DNA of 64,000 nt, taken from Pseudomonas plecoglossicida NBRC 103162 = DSM 15088. Lineage in GTDB: Bacteria > Pseudomonadota > Gammaproteobacteria > Pseudomonadales > Pseudomonadaceae. The stretch covers positions 110,911 to 174,910 of the forward strand of contig NZ_BBIV01000011.1 in assembly GCF_000730665.1 (NCBI RefSeq). Reading direction: 5' to 3'. Below are positions 9,066 to 17,874 of the stretch, in pieces. Position numbers and translations under genes: made by a program. The notes below the pieces were generated by a model. The model saw nothing but the letters and a program-made list of their open reading frames with translations, did not search any database and was not told the DNA's origin. The stretch's first letter is position 1; each line of letters starts with the position of its first letter.

Positions 9066-9926
9066 CTACTTCAGGCAGTCGATCAGCGCCTGCTGCCAAT
9101 GCGGCAGGTGGATGTCCCATTCGCGGGCCAGACGTGTGCAGTCCAGGCGCGAGTTGAGTGGCCGGTGCGCGGGGGTCGGGTACTCGCTGGAGGGGATCGG
9201 CAGCAGTTCGGCGCAGGGCAGGCCGCGGGCCTCGAGCTGCGCGGCGATGGCCTGGGCGAAGCCGAACCAGGAGGTCTCGCCCTGTGCGGTCAGGTGGTAG
9301 GTGCCCCAGGCACCGGCCTGGCCGGCTTGCCAGCGTTCGATCAGGGCGCGGGTGCTGGTTGCGATGCTCGCCGCCCAGGTCGGCGCACCGATCTGGTCAT
9401 CCACCACACGCAGTTGCGGCTTTTCCTGCAGCAAGCGCTGCATGGTCAGCAGGAAGTTGCGCCCGTGCAGCGAATAGACCCAGCTGGTGCGCAGGATCAG
9501 GTGTTCGCCGTCGACAGCGGCAATCGCCTGTTCACCTGCCAGTTTGCTGCGGCCATAGATGCTCAAGGGGTTGGGCCGGTCGGCTTCGGTGTAGGGCGTT
9601 GCCTTGCAGCCGTCGAAGACGTAGTCGGTGGAGTAGTGGATCAGCGGTGCACCCAGGCGCAGCGCCTCTTCGGCCAGCACGCGCGGCGCGTCGGCATTGA
9701 TCGCGTAGGCAGCCTCGGGCTCGCTTTCGGCCTGGTCCACGGCGGTATAGGCCGCTGCGTTGATGATCAGGTCGGGGGCCAGCCGGCGCAGCGGTTCGCG
9801 CAGTGCCTGCGGCCGGGCCAGGTCGAGCTGGTCGCGGCCCAGCAGGTGTATTGCGCCGAGGCCCGCCAGTTGCGTCGCCAATGCTTGGGCGACCTGGCCA
9901 TTGTGGCCACAGACAAGAATTTTCAT
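9066..9926 (-). CDS. rfbD: RfbD (RmlD), dTDP-4-dehydrorhamnose reductase
   Basis: The 286-residue SDR protein has an N-terminal nucleotide-binding motif (GHNGQVA), the AAYTAVDQAE segment and the catalytic YGRSK motif at about residues 128-132. It performs the last step of dTDP-L-rhamnose synthesis using NAD(P)H. The ATG overlaps the rfbC stop by 4 nt. The usual partners rfbA and rfbB are not in this window. Confidence 0.94.
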   Translation of the reverse strand: MKILVCGHNGQVAQALATQLAGLGAIHLLGRDQLDLARPQALREPLRRLAPDLIINAAAYTAVDQAESEPEAAYAINADAPRVLAEEALRLGAPLIHYSTDYVFDGCKATPYTEADRPNPLSIYGRSKLAGEQAIAAVDGEHLILRTSWVYSLHGRNFLLTMQRLLQEKPQLRVVDDQIGAPTWAASIATSTRALIERWQAGQAGAWGTYHLTAQGETSWFGFAQAIAAQLEARGLPCAELLPIPSSEYPTPAHRPLNSRLDCTRLAREWDIHLPHWQQALIDCLK

Positions 9927-10468
9927 GGGAACAGGTCCGCATCTGCCAGCAGCGCACCTGCCTGGTCTTTGGCCGACAGCAAGGGCGGCAGTTCCAGGCC
10001 CCAGTCGATCGCCAGTTGCGGGTCATCCCAACGGATGCAGCGCTCGGCAGCGGGGTTGTAGTAGTCGGTGGTCTTGTAGAGGAAGTCGGCCGACTCGCTC
10101 AGCACCAGGAAGCCATGGGCAAACCCTGGCGGGATCCAGAACTGGCGATGGTCGTCGGCATTGAGGCGGGCAGCCACCCAGCGGCCGAACGTCGGCGAAC
10201 TGCGGCGGATATCCACGGCCACGTCGAGCACTTCGCCCTGGGTGACCCGCACCAGTTTCCCCTGGGGGTTGTCGATCTGGTAGTGCAGCCCGCGCAGCAC
10301 ACCGCGCTGGGAGCGTGAGTGGTTGTCCTGCACGAAACGCGCCTCGACGCCGGTCGCCCTGGCGAAATCGCGCGCATTGAAGCTTTCGAGGAAGAATCCG
10401 CGGCTATCGCCGAAGACCTTGGGTTCGATGATCAGCAAGTCGGGAATTTCAGTAGCGATTATGTTCAT
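9923..10468 (-). CDS. rfbC: RfbC (RmlC), dTDP-4-dehydrorhamnose 3,5-epimerase
   Basis: The 181-residue cupin is a full-length RmlC, with FLESFNARDFA, the RGLHYQ motif containing a catalytic His, and the IPPGFAHGF motif. It converts dTDP-4-keto-6-deoxyglucose to the L-rhamno epimer used by RfbD. It is first in its transcription unit and divergent from the aminotransferase fusion across 191 bp. Confidence 0.94.
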   Translation of the reverse strand: MNIIATEIPDLLIIEPKVFGDSRGFFLESFNARDFARATGVEARFVQDNHSRSQRGVLRGLHYQIDNPQGKLVRVTQGEVLDVAVDIRRSSPTFGRWVAARLNADDHRQFWIPPGFAHGFLVLSESADFLYKTTDYYNPAAERCIRWDDPQLAIDWGLELPPLLSAKDQAGALLADADLFP

Positions 10469-10659
10469 GGCGATTCTTTGACCAGTGTGCTCAGAATTGG
10501 ACCGTACCGGTCATGTGCAGTTTGCCGCCCTTGGCCCTTTGCAGCCTAGTTTCTCGAATGATCTGCGCGTTGACGCATGGTCATCATTTCATCTTTGCCA
10601 CTTGTTTATCGGCCTTGGCAGTGGCGAGATAAGCGAAAAGTAAAAGAGGTTTCATCTTC

Positions 10660-13560
10660 ATGCCCCTCAGCACCCTGATCCAGCGTTCCAGCCTGCCCAG
10701 CCCTTCGCTGAGCGAAGCCCAGGCCCATGCCTTGCTGCAGGCGCACTATGACCTTGCCGGCAGCCTGAGCGCCCTGGGTAGCCAGCAGGACCTGAACTTC
10801 CGGCTGGACACGGGCCAGGGGCGTTATGTGCTCAAAGTCTGCCATGGCAGTTATGCCCAGGTGGAACTGGAGGCGCAGCATGCGGCATTGGCCTTCCTGC
10901 GCGAGCAGGGTGTGCCGGTGCCTGCCGTGCGTCCGGCGCGTGACGGGCAGGCCTTGCTGGCGCTGGACATCGACGGGCAACCGCTGCGCGCACGGCTGCT
11001 CGATTATATCGAGGGGCAGCCGCTGACTCGAATAAAGCACATGCCGGCGCGCTTGATGGCTGAACTGGGCGCGCTCTGCGCCCGCGTCGACGCGGCGCTG
11101 GCCGGCTTCGATCACCCGGGCCTGGTGCGTACCCTGCAATGGGACCCGCAGCATGCCCAGGCACTGATCGAGCACCTGCTGCCGGTGGTGCAGGATCCTG
11201 CGCAACGCGCCCGCATCGAACAGGCCACGCGCCAGGCTGGCGCGCAACTGGCACCGCTGGCGGGGCAACTGCCGAGCCAGGCGGTGCACCTGGACATCAC
11301 CGACGACAACGCCGTGTGGGCCCGTGATGACCAGCGCCAATGGCAGCTGCAGGGCGTCATCGACTTCGGCGACCTGCTGCGGACCTGGCGTATCGCCGAC
11401 CTTTCGGTCACCTGCGCAGCCTTGCTGCACCATGCCGAGGGCGACCCGCTGCGCATCCTGCCGGCGGTGCGTGCCTACCAGGCCGTCAACCCGCTGGGCG
11501 AAGCCGAGCTGCGCGCCCTCTGGCCGCTGGTGCTGAACCGCGCCGCCGTGCTGGTGCTGAGCAGCGAGCAGCAACTGGCCGTGGACCCGGGCAACCAGTA
11601 CATCCGCGACAACATCGCCCACGAATGGGAGATCTTCGACACCGCCACTGCCGTGCCTTTTGCCCTGATGCAGGCCGCCATCCTGCAGGCCGCCGGGGTC
11701 GAAGCGGGCGCGCCGGAACTGGCCGGTTGCGCGCCTTTGCTCCCGGAGCTGGCCGGGCAGGCGGTGAGTCGGGTCGACCTGGGCGTGCTCAGCAGCCACT
11801 GCGAAGCCGGCAACTGGGAGCAACCGGGGTTCGATCAGCACCTGCTGACGGCGCAACCCGCGCCGGCTTGCAGCCTGCACGGGCAGTACCGCCTGTCGCA
11901 AACCCATGTCGACCGCGCCGATGAGCCGGCCACCTGCGCCCTGGGCGTCGAGCTGCATGTGCCCAACGGCACCGTGGTACAGGCGCCGCAGGCGGGCACC
12001 TGGCAGCGCCAGGGCGACGGCCGCGGTTGCCTGCGCACGCCAGGCTGGACGTTGTGGCTGAGCGGTCTGGAAGAGGCCCCGGCAGATGGCCAGGCCGTGG
12101 CCAAGGAGCAGACCCTGGGCAGCAGCTGTGGTTTCCTCAATGTGCAGCTGTGCATGGAGGGCGACATTCAGCCACCGTTCTTCGCCAAGCCATCTCAGGC
12201 CGCCGCCTGGCTGGCGCTATGCCCGTCGCCGGCAGCGCTGCTGGATTTTGATTGCGATGCCGAGCCGCTGGCCGACCCGCAGGCCCTGCTGGCCCGACGC
12301 GATGCCAGCTTCGCCCGTTCGCAGAAGCACTACTATGCCCAGCCGCCACAGATCGAGCGGGGCTGGCGCAACTACCTGATCGACATGCAGGGCCGCTCCT
12401 ACCTGGACATGCTCAACAACGTCGCGGTACTGGGCCACGGCCATCCGCGCATGGCCGCCGAGTCGGCGCGGCAATGGTCGCTGCTCAACACCAACTCGCG
12501 CTTCCACTATGCCGCCATCGCCGAGTTCTCCGAGCGCCTGCTCGAACTGGCACCCGCGGGCTTCGACCGGGTGTTCATGGTCAACAGCGGTACCGAAGCC
12601 AACGACCTGGCGATTCGCCTGGCATGGGCCTACAGCGGCGGGCGCGACCTGATCAGCGTGCTGGAGGCCTACCACGGCTGGTCGATGGCCACCGATGCCA
12701 TCTCCACCTCCATCGCCGATAACCCGCAGGCCCTGGAAACCCGGCCGGACTGGGTGCACCCGGTCGAGGCACCGAATACCTTCCGTGGTCGTTACCGCGG
12801 TGCCGACAGCGCAGCCGACTACCTGCGCGACGTCGATGCCAAGCTTGCCGACCTCGATGCCCGTGGCCGTCAGCTGGCGGGCATGATCTGCGAGCCGGTG
12901 TATGGCAACGCCGGTGGCATCTCGCTGCCTGCGGGCTACCTGCAGCAGGCCTACGCCAAGGTGCGCGCGCGTGGCGGCGTGTGCATCGCCGACGAAGTGC
13001 AGGTCGGTTATGGCCGCCTGGGCGAATACTTCTGGGGCTTCGAGGAGCAGGGCGTGGTGCCCGACATCATCACCATGGCCAAGGGCATGGGCAACGGTCA
13101 GCCACTGGGCGTCGTCATCACCCGCCGCGAAATCGCCGAGGCGCTGGAGGCGGAGGGCTACTTCTTCTCCTCGGCGGGCGGCAGCCCGGTCAGCTGCCGC
13201 ATCGGCATGGCGGTGCTGGATGTGATGAAGGAGGAGGGGTTGTGGGAGAACACCCGTGATACCGGCCGCTACTTCAAGGCGCGCTTGCAGGCGCTGGTCG
13301 ATAAACATCCGCTTGCCGGTGCGGCCCATGGCACCGGGTTCTATCTGGGGCTGGAGCTGGTACGCGACCGCCAGACCCTGGAGCCCGCTACCGAAGAGAC
13401 CATGGTGCTGTGCGACCGCCTGCGCGACCTGGGCATCTTCATGCAGCCCACCGGCGATTACCTGAACATCCTCAAGATCAAGCCGCCGATGTGTACCACG
13501 CGGGCGAGCGTCGACTACTTTGTCGACAGCGTCGATCGCATCCTGTCGGAAGACCTGTAA
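10660..13560 (+). CDS. Three-domain fusion: APH-type kinase, LytM-like domain, class III aminotransferase
   Basis: The 966-residue protein has three parts. Residues 1-330 are an aminoglycoside-phosphotransferase-fold kinase with the catalytic HLDITDDN loop (H210, D212, N217) and DFGD at 235-238. Residues 400-500 resemble an M23/LytM beta domain (LGVELHVPNGT, QAPQAG) with no clear metal site, so probably non-catalytic. Residues 545-966 are a class III PLP aminotransferase with predicted Schiff-base lysine K808 (MAKGMGNG). In animals, kinase AGPHD1/HYKK phosphorylates 5-hydroxylysine, and related AGXT2L enzymes cleave phospho-amino-alcohols. By analogy this protein may phosphorylate an amino alcohol and then lyse it. 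The ribosome binding site is AGAGG, 11 nt upstream. A terminator follows. Confidence 0.85.
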   Translation: MPLSTLIQRSSLPSPSLSEAQAHALLQAHYDLAGSLSALGSQQDLNFRLDTGQGRYVLKVCHGSYAQVELEAQHAALAFLREQGVPVPAVRPARDGQALLALDIDGQPLRARLLDYIEGQPLTRIKHMPARLMAELGALCARVDAALAGFDHPGLVRTLQWDPQHAQALIEHLLPVVQDPAQRARIEQATRQAGAQLAPLAGQLPSQAVHLDITDDNAVWARDDQRQWQLQGVIDFGDLLRTWRIADLSVTCAALLHHAEGDPLRILPAVRAYQAVNPLGEAELRALWPLVLNRAAVLVLSSEQQLAVDPGNQYIRDNIAHEWEIFDTATAVPFALMQAAILQAAGVEAGAPELAGCAPLLPELAGQAVSRVDLGVLSSHCEAGNWEQPGFDQHLLTAQPAPACSLHGQYRLSQTHVDRADEPATCALGVELHVPNGTVVQAPQAGTWQRQGDGRGCLRTPGWTLWLSGLEEAPADGQAVAKEQTLGSSCGFLNVQLCMEGDIQPPFFAKPSQAAAWLALCPSPAALLDFDCDAEPLADPQALLARRDASFARSQKHYYAQPPQIERGWRNYLIDMQGRSYLDMLNNVAVLGHGHPRMAAESARQWSLLNTNSRFHYAAIAEFSERLLELAPAGFDRVFMVNSGTEANDLAIRLAWAYSGGRDLISVLEAYHGWSMATDAISTSIADNPQALETRPDWVHPVEAPNTFRGRYRGADSAADYLRDVDAKLADLDARGRQLAGMICEPVYGNAGGISLPAGYLQQAYAKVRARGGVCIADEVQVGYGRLGEYFWGFEEQGVVPDIITMAKGMGNGQPLGVVITRREIAEALEAEGYFFSSAGGSPVSCRIGMAVLDVMKEEGLWENTRDTGRYFKARLQALVDKHPLAGAAHGTGFYLGLELVRDRQTLEPATEETMVLCDRLRDLGIFMQPTGDYLNILKIKPPMCTTRASVDYFVDSVDRILSEDL

Positions 13561-13568
13561 CAACGGTC

Positions 13569-13611
13569 AAGCCGCGCATGTCGATTGTTATCGACTTGCG
13601 CGGCTTTTTTT
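13569..13611 (+). terminator. Intrinsic terminator after the aminotransferase fusion
   Basis: AAGCCGCGCA pairs with TGCGCGGCTT, enclosing a second small TCGAT/ATCGA stem, and is followed directly by a T-run. It ends the fusion-gene transcript 8 nt after its stop codon and isolates aguA. Confidence 0.88.
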
Positions 13612-13645
13612 ATTCCTTAACGGTTGGTTGGTTAGCTTTTATTGT

Positions 13646-13667
13646 CGATATATATCGGGTATAAAAT
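13646..13667 (+). promoter_or_regulatory. Likely aguA promoter with a 12-bp palindrome on its -10 side
   Basis: A perfect palindrome CGATATATATCG (13646-13657) sits 2 nt before a TATAAA -10 candidate (13660-13665), 36-41 nt upstream of the aguA ATG. The -35 is weak. A dimeric regulator bound here would cover the spacer, so repression is the simplest reading. This is inferred from position only. Confidence 0.45.
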
Positions 13668-13700
13668 CGCCATGCCTTCCCTTCTTCCCAGAGGTTACCG

Positions 13701-14807
13701 ATGAAAACCCTCAACTCCACGCCACGTGCCGACGGCTTCCACATGCCTGCCGAGTGGGCGCCGCAAAGCCAGGTCTGGATGGTCTGGCCAGAGCGTTCGG
13801 ACAACTGGCGCCTGGGTGGCAAGCCCGCACAGGCTGCCCACGTGACCCTGGCCAAGGCCATCGCCCGGTTCGAGCCGGTGACCGTCGCCGTTTCCGCCGG
13901 CCAGTATGAAAACGCCCGTCGCCAGCTCGACTTGCCGAACATCCGCGTGGTGGAAATCAGCAACGATGATGCCTGGGTGCGCGACACCGGCCCGACGTTC
14001 GTGATCAACGATGCCGGCGAAGTGCGCGGCGTGGACTGGGGCTTCAATGCCTGGGGTGGCTTCGATGGCGGCCTGTATGCGCCGTGGAACCGTGACGAGG
14101 AACTGGCGGCCAAGGTCCTGGAAATGGAACGTAGCCAGCGCTACCACACCGAGGGCTTCGTGCTCGAGGGCGGTTCGATCCACGTCGACGGCGAAGGCAC
14201 CCTGATCACCACCGAAGAGTGCCTGCTCAACCGCAACCGCAACCCGCACCTGAACCGCGGGCAGATCGAAGAGATCCTGCGCGAGCACCTGGCGGTGGAA
14301 ACCATCGTCTGGCTGCCGGACGGCCTGTACAACGACGAAACCGACGGCCACGTCGACAACTTCTGCTGTTACGTCGCCCCAGGCGAAGTGTTACTGGCCT
14401 GGACCGATGATTCCAACGACCCCAACTACGCACGCTGCCACGCGGCCTATGAGGTGCTGAAAAACAGCCGTGACGCCAAAGGCCGTGAGTTCGTGGTGCA
14501 CAAGATGCCGATCCCGGGCCCGCTGTTCGCCACCGAAGAAGAATGTGCCGGTGTCGATCACGTGGCTGGCAGCCAGGAGCGCGACCCATCGGTGCGCCTG
14601 GCCGGCTCCTATGTGAACTTCCTGATCGTCAATGGCGGCATCATCGCGCCAAGCTTCGACGACCCGGCGGATGCCCAGGCTAGAGCGATCCTGGCCAAGG
14701 TCTTCCCAGACCACGAAGTGGTGATGATCCCTGGCCGTGAGCTGTTGTTGGGTGGCGGCAACATCCACTGCCTGACCCAGCAGCAACCGGCGCCGGTCAA
14801 GCGTTGA
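13701..14807 (+). CDS. aguA: Agmatine deiminase
   Basis: The 368-residue protein belongs to the peptidyl-arginine/agmatine deiminase family. It has the [13 protein letters not shown] motif, [17 protein letters not shown] and the C-terminal GGGNIHC, whose Cys (about residue 357) is the catalytic nucleophile. It hydrolyses agmatine to N-carbamoylputrescine and ammonia in arginine-to-putrescine catabolism. The ribosome binding site is AGAGG, 8 nt before the ATG. Its partner aguB is not adjacent. It has its own promoter region and terminator, so it is probably monocistronic. Confidence 0.96.
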   Translation: MKTLNSTPRADGFHMPAEWAPQSQVWMVWPERSDNWRLGGKPAQAAHVTLAKAIARFEPVTVAVSAGQYENARRQLDLPNIRVVEISNDDAWVRDTGPTFVINDAGEVRGVDWGFNAWGGFDGGLYAPWNRDEELAAKVLEMERSQRYHTEGFVLEGGSIHVDGEGTLITTEECLLNRNRNPHLNRGQIEEILREHLAVETIVWLPDGLYNDETDGHVDNFCCYVAPGEVLLAWTDDSNDPNYARCHAAYEVLKNSRDAKGREFVVHKMPIPGPLFATEEECAGVDHVAGSQERDPSVRLAGSYVNFLIVNGGIIAPSFDDPADAQARAILAKVFPDHEVVMIPGRELLLGGGNIHCLTQQQPAPVKR

Positions 14808-14826
14808 TCCAGCGTTGAACGAAAAG

Positions 14827-14853
14827 GCCCGTCAGATGACGGGCTTTTTTTTT
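14827..14853 (+). terminator. Intrinsic terminator after aguA
   Basis: GCCCGTC and GACGGGC form the stem with loop AGAT, followed by nine T residues, starting 20 nt after the aguA stop. Confidence 0.93.
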
Positions 14854-14988
14854 AGGTGCGATATCCGGTGGTCCAAATGGCATATCTTTTGTATTGATTT
14901 CAGGGAGTTAACTTTGAGGGTCGGATATCCGTCCTGTAACAATCACGACGTAGATTAGCCGCTCACGGGCTTAGGAGTACGTGTAGAC

Positions 14989-15186
14989 ATGAATGCAGCA
15001 AGTGAGACGGCTTTGCGCCCATCATCCGTGAATCGCCAACCGCTCGGCACGCTGAAGCGGTGGCTGAAACACCAGGGAAGCAACAGGATCAGGACGACCG
15101 ACCCACGACGTCTGCTTGACGGCCGCTATCCGCAAGGTCTGATCAGCGATGCGGAGTTCGAAGCGCTCATGGGTGTCTGGCACTGA
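14989..15186 (+). CDS. Small basic hypothetical protein (65 aa)
   Basis: I do not recognise a named family. The 65-residue product is basic in its first half and ends LISDAEFEALMGVWH. An AGGAG ribosome binding site lies 13 nt before the ATG. The 130-bp leader holds two GATATCCG motifs (about 14859 and 14923) that could be regulator sites. It is placed between the aguA terminator and a REP head, next to a decayed receptor gene. It is probably real on ribosome binding site and codon use; the function is unknown. Confidence 0.6.
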   Translation: MNAASETALRPSSVNRQPLGTLKRWLKHQGSNRIRTTDPRRLLDGRYPQGLISDAEFEALMGVWH

Positions 15187-15202
15187 AACAAGCGCTGCCC
15201 CC

Positions 15203-15222
15203 ATCGCCGGCTTGCCGGCGAT
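15203..15222. repeat. REP palindromic head
   Basis: A 20-bp perfect palindrome of the local REP core (ATCGCCGGC-TT-GCCGGCGAT) lies between the small gene and the receptor remnant. Confidence 0.75.
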
Positions 15223-15241
15223 AGGCCGGTGCAGACAACCC

Positions 15242-16035
15242 TCAGAAGCTGTAGGTCCCCGTCACCACCAGGCTACGTGGATCCCCAGGCTGAATCTGCG
15301 CCGCACTGGTCGCCGAGCTGTAGTAGGTCTTGTCGGCGATGTTGCTCAACGCCGCCCGCACATCCCAATCGCGGGTGCGGAACCCCGCCAACGCATCCCA
15401 ACGCCCATAACCCGGCATCAGCGTGGTGTTCTGGTTATCCGCATAACGCTCGCCCACCAGGGTCAACCCGGTTTCGGCGTACCAGCCCAGCTCCGGTTTC
15501 CACGTCACGAACAGACTGCCGTTGCGCTTGGCCACATCGTTGATGCGGTTGCCTTCCAGGCCATTGTTGTCCTCGACGATGGTGGCGTCCTGCAGGCCGA
15601 TCCCGCCGCGCACGTACCAGTTGCCAACGATGTTGCCCGTGGCCGTCAGCTCGACTCCGCGCGAACGCTGCAGGCCGCTCAGCTGGGTGATCTCCGGGTT
15701 GTTCGGGTCGCGCGTGCGGCGGTTGTAGAGCTCCAGTTCATAGATGGCCAGGGTGGTCGTCAGGCGCTGATCCAGCCAGTCGCTCTTCACCCCGATTTCC
15801 TTCTGCCGGGTCTGCTCGGGGCTGGTGTCGTTGGCGTTGCCGGGGGCGCCCGGGGTGATGCCGATCAGGCCGCCGCCAACCGGCGAGAAGGTCTTGCTCC
15901 ACGAGGCGTAGAACGAATGATCGCGCCACGGCGTATAGACCACGCCAATGCGCGGGCTGGTGCTGTTGCTGTCCTGCTTCTCGGTGAGGTCGCGCAGCTT
16001 GTTGGTGGTCTCCACCTCGAACTGGTCGAAACGAT
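15242..16035 (-). pseudogene. TonB-dependent siderophore receptor, C-terminal remnant
   Basis: About 264 residues of an outer-membrane beta-barrel remain, from RFDQFE to a C-terminal TGTYSF ending in Phe, as outer-membrane proteins do. Recognisable segments are PRIGVVYTPW, FYASWSKTFSP and DKTYYSSA. The N-terminal signal, TonB box, plug and half of the barrel (about 450-500 residues) are absent. Reading upstream, homology is lost at about 16035 and a stop (TAA) is reached near 16071. No start codon with a ribosome binding site or signal peptide exists, so this is a truncated pseudogene. A 20-bp palindrome lies at the broken edge. Confidence 0.85.
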
Positions 16036-16054
16036 TTGCTGTTGCTCGGCTATT

Positions 16055-16074
16055 CGTAAAGACTTGTCTTTACG
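16055..16074. repeat. 20-bp perfect palindrome at the receptor breakpoint
   Basis: CGTAAAGAC-TT-GTCTTTACG lies just upstream of the truncated receptor, in lower-GC sequence unlike the gene. It could be a regulator site or the scar of a past rearrangement. No target-site duplication or transposase remnant is visible. Confidence 0.5.
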
Positions 16075-16249
16075 TATGTATCACTTCGTAACTCCGTTCC
16101 TGGCACGCTGCATGCCGCGAAAATTGTCATTGTTCTCAAAATGACATTTCTGACAAAAGATAAATTACCCGCCTACGGCGCGAACATGCGTGAAAATGCA
16201 CCGTTCGTTCCTGTGATTCTGGTTATATCGACCTGCTTTTCACGACTTT

Positions 16250-16354
16250 TTGACATTTGCAATCACAGCCCGCTAGGATTCGGCCAACGCCCGCTGGCCA
16301 TGACTTGGCCATGCTGCTGTTCAAGGCCCGCCAAGCAAGCTCCGGCGGGCTTTT
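16250..16354 (+). promoter_or_regulatory. Promoter plus attenuator-like leader upstream of the porin
   Basis: TTGACA (16250-16255) and TAGGAT (16274-16279) are 18 bp apart, a good sigma-70 promoter. The transcript would start near 16286. Two mutually exclusive hairpins follow: GGCCA 16282-16286 with TGGCC 16295-16299, and GGCCA 16296-16300 with TGGCC 16306-16310. Then comes a GCCCGCC/GGCGGGC stem (16326-16350) with a short T-run. This could be a short RNA of about 70 nt or an attenuated leader of the porin, whose ATG is 96 nt beyond the stem. The T-run is only four, so termination may be partial. Confidence 0.5.
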
Positions 16355-16449
16355 CAGTTTGGATCCGCATAGCGTCGAACCTACGAAGGGGCGTTGGCTC
16401 CTGGCGTCAGAGTGCAGAGCGTTTTTGATTAAGAAATAAGGAAAATAAC

Positions 16450-17769
16450 ATGTTGAAAACCAGGATCAGCCTGGTCGCCCTGGCGATGATCGCCGCGACC
16501 CAGGCCCAGGCCAATGAGCAGGCCGAGAGCAAAGGCTTTATCGAAGACAGCCACGCAAACGTTCTCCTGCGTAACGCGTACATCAACCGTGACAAGAAAC
16601 ACGGTACCGATGACCAGATGGAATGGGGCCAGGCCTTCATCGGCAACTTCTCCTCCGGCTTCACCCAGGGCACCGTCGGCGTCGGTGTCGACGCATTCGG
16701 CCTGTACGCGGTGCGCCTGGACGGCGGCCAGGGCCACAACGGTGGCGCCGGTATCGACTTCTTCAAGCCGGAAAACACCAAGGACGCCAACGGCAACGCC
16801 AGCAGCCCGCATGACCTGTCCCGTGCCGGTGCTGCCGTGAAGTTCCGCGTCTCCAACACCGTGCTCAAGTACGGTGACCAGATGCCGACCCTGCCTGTGC
16901 TGCAGTACGACGACGCGCGCCTGCTGCCAGAAAGCTTCACCGGTACCCTGCTGACCTCCAAGGAGATCCAGGGCCTGGAGCTGAACGCCGGTCGCTTCAC
17001 CCAGGAAGCGCGCAAGAGCGCCGAGCGCCGCGACGGCGGTGGCCTGAAGTCGATCAACGTGTTCGGTGGCAGCTACAAGTTCACCGACAACTTCACCGCT
17101 TCGCTGTACACCGCAGACAACGAAGACGTGATGAAGAAGCACTACCTGGGCTTGAACTACGTCTTCCCGATCGCCAGCGACCAGTCCCTGACCCTGGACT
17201 TCAACGGCTACAAGTCGGACATCGACAAGAAGTTCGTCGAGTCCGCCGAGCTCAACGGTGACTCCAACACTATCTGGAGCCTGGCCGCGACCTACGCCTA
17301 CGGCGCGCACTCGTTCACCCTCGCGCACCAGCGCAGCACCGGCAGCACTGGCTACAACTACGGTTGGTACCAGAACGAAGGCGGCGTGGGTGACGGTGGC
17401 TCGACCATCTACCTGGCCAACTCCTACTGGTCCGACTTCAACGCCGAAGACGAGCGCTCCTGGCAGCTGGGCTACGGCCTGGACTTCGGTGCCTACGGCA
17501 TCCCGGGCCTGACCTACAAGCTGGCCTACGTGGTGGGTGACAACATCAACACCCGCAACGTCAAGAACCCGCAGGGCTTCGGCGAGGGTGAAGAGCGCGA
17601 GATCTTCAACCAGATCCGCTACGTGGTGCAGGACGGCCCGGCCAAGGATCTGTCGATCAAGCTGCGCAGCTCGTTCGTTCGCACCAACAACGCTGTACAG
17701 CAGAACGGCTACAACGACGACGGCAACGAAGTCCGCGTATTCGTCGAGTACCCGATCAGCATCTTCTGA
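16450..17769 (+). CDS. OprD-family outer-membrane porin (OprE/OprQ type)
   Basis: The 439-residue precursor has a signal peptide (MLKTRISLVALAMIAATQAQA) and then the OprD-family start GFIEDSHANVLLRNAYINRD. It ends in Phe (YPISIF) as expected for a beta-barrel. OprD (Occ) porins form 18-stranded monomeric channels for basic amino acids or carboxylates. The overall sequence looks closest to the OprE/OprQ branch, but I cannot fix the ortholog or substrate. An AAGGAAA ribosome binding site precedes the ATG. It is monocistronic and followed by a REP pair. Confidence 0.92.
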   Translation: MLKTRISLVALAMIAATQAQANEQAESKGFIEDSHANVLLRNAYINRDKKHGTDDQMEWGQAFIGNFSSGFTQGTVGVGVDAFGLYAVRLDGGQGHNGGAGIDFFKPENTKDANGNASSPHDLSRAGAAVKFRVSNTVLKYGDQMPTLPVLQYDDARLLPESFTGTLLTSKEIQGLELNAGRFTQEARKSAERRDGGGLKSINVFGGSYKFTDNFTASLYTADNEDVMKKHYLGLNYVFPIASDQSLTLDFNGYKSDIDKKFVESAELNGDSNTIWSLAATYAYGAHSFTLAHQRSTGSTGYNYGWYQNEGGVGDGGSTIYLANSYWSDFNAEDERSWQLGYGLDFGAYGIPGLTYKLAYVVGDNINTRNVKNPQGFGEGEEREIFNQIRYVVQDGPAKDLSIKLRSSFVRTNNAVQQNGYNDDGNEVRVFVEYPISIF

Positions 17770-17800
17770 TCTGATGGCCTCGCGGGCTGCCTGGCAGCCC

Positions 17801-17874
17801 GATCGCCAGCAAGCTGGCTCCCACAAAGAGCGCGAAATCACGCCTGTGGGAGCTGGCTTGCCAGCGATGGGGCC
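17801..17874. repeat. Inverted REP pair after the porin
   Basis: Two facing REP units, variant core ATCGCCAGCAAGCTGGCTCC, lie between the convergent porin and GltB-like genes. Both halves carry matching G-to-A/C-to-T changes relative to the CCGGC core, so stem pairing is kept. Confidence 0.8.

Noticed and set aside
7..10061. Long + strand open frames opposite the formate dehydrogenase, fdhD and two-component genes
   Set aside because: They are antisense frames of high-GC genes with low-complexity, His/Ala/Gln-rich translations and no family pattern; the minus-strand genes account for the region.
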